Of a stretch of 53,183 nt of DNA, positions 8,004 through 13,689 are shown in pieces. The position numbers were made by a program, and so were the translations under genes. The notes beneath the pieces are model-generated. The model was not told the DNA's origin. It saw nothing but the letters and a program-made list of their open reading frames with translations, and did no database searches. The DNA comes from DASZPJ01 sp035550295 (GTDB taxonomy: Bacteria > Patescibacteriota > Saccharimonadia > Saccharimonadales > UBA4665). The stretch's first letter is position 1. Each line of letters opens with the position of its first letter. Location of the stretch: contig DASZPJ010000019.1 in NCBI GenBank assembly GCA_035550295.1, forward strand, positions 1 to 53,183, read 5' to 3'.

Positions 8004-9764
8004 ATGAAACAAGAGCTGGAAAAGCAAATTTTGGCGGCCGTGCAGGCGCTGTTCAATGTAGATGTGCATGTCGAACTTTCTCGTCCGGAAGAGCAGTTTG
8101 GTGATTACGCCAGCAATGTAGCGATGCAACTTAGCAAACAGCTGGGCAAAAATCCGCGCGAAATCGCTGACCAGCTCAAACCGAAACTTGAAGAGCTGGA
8201 TCTTGTTAGCGGTGTCGAAGTGGCCGGCCCGGGCTTCCTGAACCTGAAACTTACTGATGCTGCACTGGTTCAAGCAGCCCAAATTGAACCGGCCAAATCG
8301 CTGGCTGGCAAAGTCGTGGTGGCTGAATATTCCGATCCAAACCCGTTCAAAGTCCTGCACGCCGGCCACCTCTATACGAGTGTGGTGGGTGACTCAATCG
8401 CCAATTTGCTGGAACTGGCCGGAGCCGAAGTCCACCGCGTTAACTTCGGCGGTGACGTTGGTATGCACGTTGCAAAAACTATGTGGGCCATCATCAAACA
8501 ATTTGGTGGCGAAGACCCGCAACAACTCAATGACATTCCGGCCGACCAGCATGCCGAGTGGATGGCTGCCGCTTACATTGAAGGCACCAATGCCTTTGAG
8601 GATGACGAGTCAGCCAAGGCCGAAATCGTGGTGCTCAACAAGCGTGTCTACCAACTGCATAACGAAAACGACCACGACTCACCGTTCGCGCAAATTTATT
8701 GGACCTGCCGGCAGTGGGCCTATGATTATTTTGACGCTTTTTATGATCGCATCGGCACAAAATTTGAGAAGTATTACCCCGAAAGCCAGACCGCTCCACT
8801 GGGGTTAGAAACGGTTCGGGCGCACATTGGCGAAGTCTACCAGGAAAGCGATGGCGCAATTGTGTTCGACGGCGAAAAGCATGGTTTGCATACCCGTGTA
8901 TTCATCAATAGTGAAGGACTTCCGACGTACGAAGCCAAGGATGTTGGTCTAGTGATCCTAAAAAAACGAGACTACAACTTTGACCGTTCGGTTGTCATTA
9001 CCGGCAACGAGCAACTGCAGTACATGTCAGTTGTCCTTAAAAGCATTGAACAATTTGAGCCCGAACTTGCCGCCAATACTACGCACCTAACGCATGGCTT
9101 GGTGAAGTTGCAAGGTGGAGTCAAAATGAGCAGCCGTAAAGGTAATATTTTGCGCGCTGTTGATGTTTTGGACGAAGCAACCGAAGCCGTAAAAGCATTA
9201 GGCCAAAGCGAGGACGACCAAATTGTTTTGGGCGCCGTAAAGTACTCGTTCCTGCGCCAGCGGATGGGCGGCGACATTGTTTACGACCCCAAAGAATCAG
9301 TCAGTTTGGAAGGCAACAGTGGGCCGTATTTGCAATACGCCCACGCCCGCGCACGTTCTGTTTTAGCGCGGGCTGCTGAATCATCGCACGCTGACGGCGC
9401 TCAGCTGCGCTCCGATGCTCACGTGCCTCAAGCACGCTCCGCTTCGGTGCTCCCCGATCATCCCTCATCGCACGACGCTACAGCAGCCCTTAACGGTGTT
9501 GAGTTTGAAAATGGCGAGCGGTCTTTGATCCGGAAAATTGGCGAATATACAGAGGTCGTGAACAAGGCCGTAAATGAATTGATGCCGCATCACATCTGCA
9601 CCTATTTGTATGAGTTGGCGCAAACATTCAACCGTTTTTACGAAAACAACCGGGTGGTGGGTGACGAGCGCGAAAAGATCCGATTGGCGTTGGTTCAAAG
9701 GTATGCCGAGACGCTAAGGTCCGGCCTTTCGCTGCTCGGCATCACCGCACCTGATAAAATGTAA
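8004..9764 (+). CDS. argS: Arginyl-tRNA synthetase (class Ia)
   Basis: Charges tRNA-Arg. In order: an N-terminal Arg-tRNA-synthetase domain (PEEQFGDYASNVAMQLSK), the HIGH-type signature H-A-G-H-L at about residues 117-121 (FKVLHAGHLYTSVVGD), the catalytic fold, a KMSK-like loop VKMSSRKGN near residue 375, and the DALR anticodon domain ending GITAPDKM. Between YAHARARSVLARAAE and the DALR helices there is an 84-bp in-frame insertion (about 9381-9464) flanked by the 10-bp direct repeat TCATCGCACG; removing it restores the usual spacing. A TTAAACT -10 seven nt before the ATG allows independent leaderless transcription in addition to read-through from GNAT. Confidence 0.95.
   Translation: MKQELEKQILAAVQALFNVDVHVELSRPEEQFGDYASNVAMQLSKQLGKNPREIADQLKPKLEELDLVSGVEVAGPGFLNLKLTDAALVQAAQIEPAKSLAGKVVVAEYSDPNPFKVLHAGHLYTSVVGDSIANLLELAGAEVHRVNFGGDVGMHVAKTMWAIIKQFGGEDPQQLNDIPADQHAEWMAAAYIEGTNAFEDDESAKAEIVVLNKRVYQLHNENDHDSPFAQIYWTCRQWAYDYFDAFYDRIGTKFEKYYPESQTAPLGLETVRAHIGEVYQESDGAIVFDGEKHGLHTRVFINSEGLPTYEAKDVGLVILKKRDYNFDRSVVITGNEQLQYMSVVLKSIEQFEPELAANTTHLTHGLVKLQGGVKMSSRKGNILRAVDVLDEATEAVKALGQSEDDQIVLGAVKYSFLRQRMGGDIVYDPKESVSLEGNSGPYLQYAHARARSVLARAAESSHADGAQLRSDAHVPQARSASVLPDHPSSHDATAALNGVEFENGERSLIRKIGEYTEVVNKAVNELMPHHICTYLYELAQTFNRFYENNRVVGDEREKIRLALVQRYAETLRSGLSLLGITAPDKM
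9381..9474 (+). repeat. In-frame palindromic insertion within argS, with 10-bp flanking direct repeats
   Basis: TCATCGCACG occurs at 9381-9390 and again at 9465-9474, exactly 84 bp (28 codons) apart. The DNA between has a different character: runs of GCTC/GCTCC and a CGTGC-ctcaa-GCACG hairpin. It encodes about 28 residues rich in Ser, Ala, His and Pro that ArgS does not need. The arrangement looks like a small palindromic element inserted with target duplication, comparable in kind to the in-gene palindromic elements known in Rickettsia. Confidence 0.6.
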
Positions 9765-9765
9765 G

Positions 9766-9836
9766 TGTCATCCTCGCGAAGGCGAGGATTCAAACAGCAA
9801 TATGTTTTTGGATCTCCGACTTAATCGGGGATGACA
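9766..9836. repeat. Intergenic hairpin repeat (TGTCATCC family), copy 1
   Basis: Bounded by TGTCATCC (9766-9773) and GGATGACA (9829-9836), with an internal hairpin CCTCGC-gaa-GGCGAGG. It fills the gap between argS and mscL. Related copies occur at 31108, 33333 and 39675, and half copies elsewhere. It could act as a terminator or mRNA stabiliser. Confidence 0.65.
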
Positions 9837-9852
9837 ACTAATAAGGAGTTTT

Positions 9853-10350
9853 ATGGCTCAATCCCGCAAACGCAAATCTACGACCGTTCACACGGTCACG
9901 CCCGGCACTACCATTCGTTTTGAAGAACCTACCAGTGACCGCAAGCCCAAACCAAACCCGGCAGTTGTCGTTGTCCAGGAAGCCAATCCCGTCGGCGGTT
10001 TCGTGGCCTTCCTGCGCGAACACGCCATCGTCGGCCTGGCCATCGGTTTCATCGTGGGTCTGCAAGCACAAACCCTGGTCAAACAACTGGTAAGCAGTTT
10101 CATCGATCCAGCCTTTCAATTGTTCTTCGGTAAAGCCTTGCAAGACCGGACTTTTACCCTGCATTTTGGCAACCACACTGCGGCCTTTGGCTGGGGGGCT
10201 TTCGTTTACATATTGCTGAACTTCATTTTTGTGCTGGCTGCAATTTACATGGTCGTAAAGTTCTTCAACCTAGAAAAGCTAGACAAGCCACCAAAGAAAA
10301 AGATCGACTCCATGAAAGAGAAGGACCACCATGTCACAGTTATCCAATGA
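9853..10350 (+). CDS. mscL: Large-conductance mechanosensitive channel MscL-like protein
   Basis: 165 residues. After a basic, Thr-rich N-terminal extension of ~45 residues, the protein has the MscL pattern: VGGFVAFLREHAIVGLAIGFIVGLQAQTLVKQLVSSFIDP (pore helix TM1 with small residues, then the conserved DP), a periplasmic loop, and TM2 (WGAFVYILLNFIFVLAAIYMVVKFFNLEKL). A Lys-rich cytoplasmic tail follows. The family releases solutes on hypo-osmotic shock. The long extension is unusual for E. coli-type MscL. An AAGGAG site precedes the ATG; the 3' end overlaps msrB by 20 nt. Confidence 0.82.
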   Translation: MAQSRKRKSTTVHTVTPGTTIRFEEPTSDRKPKPNPAVVVVQEANPVGGFVAFLREHAIVGLAIGFIVGLQAQTLVKQLVSSFIDPAFQLFFGKALQDRTFTLHFGNHTAAFGWGAFVYILLNFIFVLAAIYMVVKFFNLEKLDKPPKKKIDSMKEKDHHVTVIQ

Positions 10351-10738
10351 TGAGTACAAGCAAAAACTGACGCCCGAGCAGTACCGCGTATTGCGCGAAA
10401 AGGGCACTGAAGCACCGGGCAGTAGTCCGCTGGCGCAAGAAACGCGCGACGGCGATTACCATTGTGCGGCTTGCGGCGCGCTGCTATTCAAAAGCGGCAC
10501 TAAGTTTGAGTCCACCATGCCCGGATTGCAAGGCTGGCCGGCCTTCAGTGAAGTTGCTAACAATGACGCAATTGAACTCAAAGACGACGACTCAATGTTT
10601 ATGCACCGCACCGAAATAATCTGCAAAAACTGCGGCAGCCACCTCGGCCACCTCTTCGACAACGACCCGGCTTCGCCTAACGGCAAGCACTACTGCGTCA
10701 ACGGCGTCTGCCTGAACTTCGAAGAGAAAAAGGCATGA
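10331..10738 (+). CDS. msrB: Peptide-methionine (R)-S-oxide reductase
   Basis: Reduces the R-epimer of methionine sulfoxide in proteins. 135 residues. Zinc ligands are the pairs C-A-A-C (HCAACGALLF) and C-K-N-C (ICKNCGSHLGHLF). The GWPAF segment and the catalytic motif HYCVNGVCLNF near the C-terminus are all in place. The starting residues LTPEQYRVLREKGTEAPG are typical of MsrB. It overlaps mscL upstream and the next gene by ATGA, implying translational coupling in an osmotic/oxidative stress unit. Confidence 0.93.
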   Translation: MSQLSNDEYKQKLTPEQYRVLREKGTEAPGSSPLAQETRDGDYHCAACGALLFKSGTKFESTMPGLQGWPAFSEVANNDAIELKDDDSMFMHRTEIICKNCGSHLGHLFDNDPASPNGKHYCVNGVCLNFEEKKA

Positions 10739-11121
10739 AATTTTTAGCTGAGGACGATCAGCTCACAGTTACTCTCGAAGGTGTTGAGGTTTTCTTTGCT
10801 CTAAAAAGGAAGCTGGTGATCAAGCGCTCTGACATTGTAGATCTGCAGTGGCAGCCAAAGTTCAAGCTCGACCGGCGGCTATGGCGAATCGGCGGCGCGG
10901 ATATTCCACGAGCTGTGTGGGCCGGCCGATTCATTGGCGGCGGCAAACGCTACTTCCTCTACATTCGTGGGCCAAAAGGCCTGACTTGGTCGCCAACGCC
11001 GCAAGATTTGCAAAATATCCTGGTTATCACAATTCAAAACAGCTTCTACCACGAAATCCTGCTAACCTGCGCTCCCGACATCGCCGCCAGTTTGCTCAAC
11101 TGGTTTCATGGCCCGGCCTAA
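10735..11121 (+). CDS. Small PH-domain-like protein
   Basis: 128 residues without signal peptide or membrane helix. Strand-rich sequence DQLTVTLEGVEVFFALKRKLVIKRSDIVDLQWQ, then RIGGADIPRAVWAGRFIGGGKRYFLYIRGPKGLTW, then ILVITIQNSFYHEILLTC, and a final helix PDIAASLLNWFHG. This is the pattern of bacterial PH-like (bPH) domains. The function is unknown. It is the third gene of mscL-msrB and starts in an ATGA overlap. Its stop codon coincides with the left copy of the 26-bp repeat that bounds the phenylalanine hydroxylase module. Confidence 0.7.
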   Translation: MKFLAEDDQLTVTLEGVEVFFALKRKLVIKRSDIVDLQWQPKFKLDRRLWRIGGADIPRAVWAGRFIGGGKRYFLYIRGPKGLTWSPTPQDLQNILVITIQNSFYHEILLTCAPDIAASLLNWFHGPA

Positions 11122-11125
11122 GCAA

Positions 11126-11151
11126 ACTTTTCGCCCCAAGCGGACATTTGT
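11126..11151 (+). repeat. Left 26-bp direct repeat: orphan copy of the hxlR 3' end
   Basis: Identical in 25 of 26 bases to 12277-12302 (core TTTTCGCCCCAAGCGGACAT). On the minus strand, 11118-11150 reads Q-M-S-A-W-G-E-K-F-A-stop, against Q-M-S-A-W-G-E-K-Y-A-stop at the end of the intact hxlR. Homology ends immediately upstream of those codons. This looks like a junction scar of the phenylalanine hydroxylase module. Its right end supplies the -35 box of the module's promoter. Confidence 0.75.
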
Positions 11152-11176
11152 CAAACTACCGATAAAGTGATATTAT
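11148..11176 (+). promoter_or_regulatory. Promoter of the phenylalanine hydroxylase attenuator
   Basis: TTGTCA (11148-11153), exactly 17 bp, TATTAT (11171-11176). Start of transcription is expected at about 11183, that is at or one base before the GTG of the leader peptide (11184), so the leader would be translated from a leaderless mRNA. Confidence 0.75.
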
Positions 11177-11183
11177 CAGGAAC

Positions 11184-11255
11184 GTGAAACACACTACCCA
11201 CAATACATATCTGTACACCGACTATGTTTTGGCGGTAGTTTCTGTGCGCTCGTAA
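11184..11255 (+). CDS. Tyrosine-codon leader peptide of phenylalanine hydroxylase
   Basis: A 23-codon ORF, GTG at 11184 to TAA at 11253-11255. It starts M-K-H-T-T-H-N and continues T-Y-L-Y-T-D-Y-V-L-A-V-V-S-V-R-S. Tyr codons are at 11208, 11214 and 11223. The codons from 11229 on overlap the antiterminator arm at 11231-11244. If charged tRNA-Tyr is scarce, a ribosome stalled at the first or second Tyr codon leaves that arm free to pair; if not, it proceeds to the stop and masks it. The downstream enzyme makes tyrosine, so the logic is end-product control. Sequence features are direct; regulation is inferred. Confidence 0.78.
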   Translation: MKHTTHNTYLYTDYVLAVVSVRS

Positions 11256-11302
11256 ATCCTCATTTTATTCCAGAATCATACCGCCTAAAGAGCGGTATTT
11301 TT
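11231..11302 (+). promoter_or_regulatory. Transcription attenuator before phenylalanine hydroxylase
   Basis: Terminator: ATACCGC (11278-11284), 7-nt loop, GCGGTAT (11292-11298), U-run to 11302. Competing antiterminator: GGCGGTA (11231-11237) with TACCGCC (11279-11285), extended past a small internal loop by TTCTG (11240-11244) with CAGAA (11271-11275), 12 pairs in all. The shared middle segment makes the structures mutually exclusive. A GGAG ribosome site for the enzyme follows at about 11309. Confidence 0.8.
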
Positions 11303-11317
11303 AATTTTGGAGAAGAA

Positions 11318-12148
11318 ATGAAACCTATAAACCCAGTCAAAACGTCACTCAGTGACTCAGCACTTAAAGTTCGCAAACAAAAAATAATCAGCCAAGCAGC
11401 GGGCGCCAAAGCGCCGGCAACAGACATCCAGTACTTGCCACACGAACACAAAATTTGGGAAGTGGTTAGCACCACCCTACGACCACTTTGGGATAAACAT
11501 GTGGCCAACGAAGTGCTGGAAGCGCGGGAAATTGTACAGCTTCCGCTGTCCCGCGTACCACAATTAACAGAGGTAAGTGAACACTTGAAACCGGCAAGTG
11601 GTTTCAGCTACCACTCAGTCGGTGGGCTGGTTAATGTAGATGAGTTTTTCGGTGCGTTAGCTGATAAATCGTTTTTGTCGACCCAGTACTTGAGACATCC
11701 CAAAACGCCGCTGTACACGCCAGAACCAGACATCATTCACGAAGTGATTGGCCACGGAACACTGCTGGCAGACCCGGACCTAGCCCGGCTACATATACTG
11801 GCTGGCAAAGCCTTGGTGCGCGTTAAAACCAAACAAGCTAAACAATTTGTAGCTGACATCTGGTGGTTTTCGGGAGAGTTTGGCGTGCTGCGGCAGGGGA
11901 GTAAAATCCGCGCCTTTGGCGCTGGGCTGCTATCTTCTGTTGGCGAACTCGAGCAGCTAAGCCGAGCTGAAATAAAACCACTCGATATCTTTGAAATGGG
12001 CACTACGCCGTACCGGATCGACAGTTTTCAGCCGATTCTGTTTGCTGCGGACTCTATAGATCACCTCATGGAAGTCGTGGGTGGATTCTTTGCTGCGGCC
12101 AGTGACGAGTTAATTGAAAGAATCTTGCAAGAAAGGAGATGGCCATGA
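11318..12148 (+). CDS. phhA: Phenylalanine 4-monooxygenase (aromatic amino acid hydroxylase)
   Basis: Converts phenylalanine to tyrosine with O2 and a pterin cofactor, using non-haem iron. 276 residues, the size of bacterial single-domain enzymes. Signature YTPEPDIIHEVIGHGTLLAD supplies the iron ligands His141 and His146; WWFSGEFGV supplies the third ligand Glu187. FGAGLLSSVGELEQ and PYRIDSFQP are further family hallmarks. It is the main gene of the Tyr-attenuated module bounded by 26-bp repeats. No pterin recycling gene (phhB/PCD) or pterin synthesis gene is in the window. The stop overlaps the next small ORF by ATGA. Confidence 0.93.
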   Translation: MKPINPVKTSLSDSALKVRKQKIISQAAGAKAPATDIQYLPHEHKIWEVVSTTLRPLWDKHVANEVLEAREIVQLPLSRVPQLTEVSEHLKPASGFSYHSVGGLVNVDEFFGALADKSFLSTQYLRHPKTPLYTPEPDIIHEVIGHGTLLADPDLARLHILAGKALVRVKTKQAKQFVADIWWFSGEFGVLRQGSKIRAFGAGLLSSVGELEQLSRAEIKPLDIFEMGTTPYRIDSFQPILFAADSIDHLMEVVGGFFAAASDELIERILQERRWP

Positions 12149-12264
12149 GTCGTCACAAAAATGAAAGTGAGGAGGCCTTTACTCTGACCGCTTTGGAACT
12201 GTGCTGCGTGTTATGCCTGATGTTTGGCATCGGTATAACCGCGTTAGTTCTGGGCTGCCGGTGA
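12145..12264 (+). CDS. 39-residue single-span membrane protein coupled to phhA
   Basis: ATG at 12145 overlaps the phhA stop (ATGA), with a GGAG site upstream inside phhA. The N-terminus is polar (MSRHKNESEEAFTLTALE), followed by one hydrophobic helix (CCVLCLMFGIGITALVLGC) carrying four Cys, and a final Arg. I do not recognise a family. Translational coupling and the shared attenuator imply that it is made together with the hydroxylase. It might be a small membrane regulator or anchor; function unknown. Confidence 0.6.
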   Translation: MSRHKNESEEAFTLTALELCCVLCLMFGIGITALVLGCR

Positions 12265-12268
12265 AGAT

Positions 12269-12598
12269 TTAGGCGTACTTTTCGCCCCAGGCGGACATTT
12301 GTTGGAGGATTGGCAACAGGTCTTGGCCTTTTTGGGTGAGGGCGTATTCGATGCGGGGTGGGACTTCGGCGAAGCTGGTTTTCGTCAGAACGCCACAGTT
12401 TTCTAAGTCATCCAAACGTTGCGATAAGGTGCGGGGGTTGATTTTGCCTACGGATTTTTCCAGTTCGCCGAAGCGTTTTGGGCCAGTGAACAGATCTCGC
12501 AAAATTAGGGCCGTCCACTTGTTGCCGATGATTTCCATGGCACAACTAATGCAACCGACTTTCGGTTCTAATGGTTTTTTAAGGGTTGCGGATTTCAT
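12269..12598 (-). CDS. HxlR-family winged-helix transcriptional regulator
   Basis: 109 residues with the family signature C-x2-C-A-M-E-I-I-G-N-K-W-T-A-L-I-L-R-D-L followed by GPKRFGELEKSV, INPRTLSQRLDDLENCGVL and the wing VPPRIEYALTQKG. HxlR proteins such as YodB and QorR sense quinones or thiol stress through an N-terminal Cys; here Cys16 and Cys19 are candidates. It is divergent from an FMN-dependent reductase gene, with matching repeats in the shared control region, so it probably represses that gene and itself. Its 3' end is the right copy of the 26-bp repeat. Confidence 0.9.
   Translation of the reverse strand: MKSATLKKPLEPKVGCISCAMEIIGNKWTALILRDLFTGPKRFGELEKSVGKINPRTLSQRLDDLENCGVLTKTSFAEVPPRIEYALTQKGQDLLPILQQMSAWGEKYA
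12277..12302 (+). repeat. Right 26-bp direct repeat (3' end of hxlR)
   Basis: Partner of 11126-11151 with one mismatch, 1151 bp apart. It encodes the last residues of HxlR on the minus strand, so the gene stays intact while a second copy sits at the other end of the phhA module. Confidence 0.75.
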
Positions 12599-12607
12599 CG
12601 TTAACGG

Positions 12608-12634
12608 GGTCCTTCGACTTCGCTCAGGATGACA
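12608..12634. repeat. Half copy of the TGTCATCC repeat family upstream of hxlR
   Basis: Reverse complement reads TGTCATCCTGAGCGAAGTCG then AAGGACC, the left half of the elements at 33333 and 39675. It lies in the 5' untranslated region of hxlR. Confidence 0.55.
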
Positions 12635-12650
12635 AATAAATTTGTCACTT

Positions 12651-12704
12651 TACAAAGTATAGTAATGGCGTTATCATTGAAGTTGATAACTATACAAAAT
12701 ATAG
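12651..12704 (+). promoter_or_regulatory. Probable HxlR operator and FMN-reductase promoter region
   Basis: Two near-identical direct repeats, TACAAAGTATAG (12651-12662) and TACAAAATATAG (12693-12704), lie 42 bp apart, four helical turns. Between them is the inverted repeat GTTATCA (12670-12676) / TGATAAC (12684-12690). The region is shared by the divergent hxlR and reductase genes. Site assignment is inferred from position and symmetry. Confidence 0.6.
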
Positions 12705-12720
12705 CATAAAGGAAGTAAAA

Positions 12721-13311
12721 ATGAAACTAGGAATTATCATTGGTAGTACACGTGAAGGTCGAATGACTGACCGTCAGGCAAAGTGGGTGTACAACTTGGC
12801 GTCAAAAATGGATGGGGTAGAGGCGGAAATCGTTGACTTGCGAGACTATCCGATGCCGTTTTTTGACGAGCCGATCAGCCCGCGCTATAACCCGGATCGC
12901 CAGATTGATCCAACCGTCCAGCCGTGGCTAAAAAAGATCGATAGTCTCGACGCTTACGTCTTCGTGACCCCGGAATACAACCACGCAATTCCGGGCGTAC
13001 TCAAAAATGCGCTTGATTATGTAACTTGGGAATTGGTGCACAAACCAGCTGCCGTGATTTCGCATGGTTCGGCCGGTGGTGGACGCGCCCAGATCAATCT
13101 CAAGGTGATCTTGTCGGAGAGCAAAGCTGCACCGATTCCTATCCCATCACCTTTGGCGATGGTTGGTATGAGCGAACTTATTGACGCCGACGGCAACCTG
13201 ACCGAAGCCGCCAAAGCCAAGCCTTACGACCTGAACGACATGGCTATGAACATGCTGACCGACCTCAAGTGGTACAGCGACGCTCTAGCCGCCGCTCGCG
13301 CCTCATCTTAA
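12721..13311 (+). CDS. NADPH-dependent FMN reductase (flavodoxin-like quinone/azo reductase type)
   Basis: 196 residues with the flavin-binding N-terminus MKLGIIIGSTREGRM (GSxRxxR motif), LRDYPMPFFDEP, and the second FMN motif FVTPEYNHAIPGVLKNALDYV. AVISHGSAGGGRAQINL matches the family segment near the dimer interface. Such enzymes reduce FMN, quinones or azo compounds with NAD(P)H in the cytosol. An AAAGGAAG ribosome site precedes the ATG. Divergence from an HxlR regulator suggests induction by electrophiles or quinones. Confidence 0.9.
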   Translation: MKLGIIIGSTREGRMTDRQAKWVYNLASKMDGVEAEIVDLRDYPMPFFDEPISPRYNPDRQIDPTVQPWLKKIDSLDAYVFVTPEYNHAIPGVLKNALDYVTWELVHKPAAVISHGSAGGGRAQINLKVILSESKAAPIPIPSPLAMVGMSELIDADGNLTEAAKAKPYDLNDMAMNMLTDLKWYSDALAAARASS

Positions 13312-13312
13312 G

Positions 13313-13648
13313 CTACTCCGGGTATATGCCGCATCCGGCGCAGAAAATATCATACTTATCGTTGCTGACTTTGTGTACGCGAGCCCGAACTGTTTGGCCA
13401 ATTCGAAGTTTGCTTTGGTCGAAGTTGTTGCAAGTTGCCGCATCAGTAGTTAATCCGCAATCAGTTATAATCCATGATCCATCATCTAACGTGATGCTGC
13501 ATTCGGCATCCAGGTTGCAGCCATTATCTATTGCCTCGATTCTGCCGGTGATTTCCAAGGTGCCGGTGTTTCTTTTTTGAACAAAAAGAATTCCTATTAG
13601 AAGCAAAAGACCGCATAAAGTAATGGCTATCAAAAGTTTCTTGCGCAT
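13313..13648 (-). CDS. Small membrane-anchored or secreted Cys-containing protein
   Basis: I chose the ATG at 13648 (111 residues) because it starts a clean signal-anchor, MRKKLLIAITLCGLLLLIGILFVQ; the longer frame would run into the divergent CapA gene. The mature part is a small beta domain (LEITGRIEAIDNGCNLDAECSITLDDGSWIITDCGL, IGQTVRARVHKV) with Cys pairs and a C-A-G-C end. It may be an OB-fold-like domain with disulfides outside the membrane. Family unknown. Convergent with the FMN reductase, with 1 nt between them. Confidence 0.7.
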   Translation of the reverse strand: MRKKLLIAITLCGLLLLIGILFVQKRNTGTLEITGRIEAIDNGCNLDAECSITLDDGSWIITDCGLTTDAATCNNFDQSKLRIGQTVRARVHKVSNDKYDIFCAGCGIYPE

Positions 13649-13689
13649 CAGAGTAATGATAGCAAAGATTTCTTTGGTATCATTAAGCA

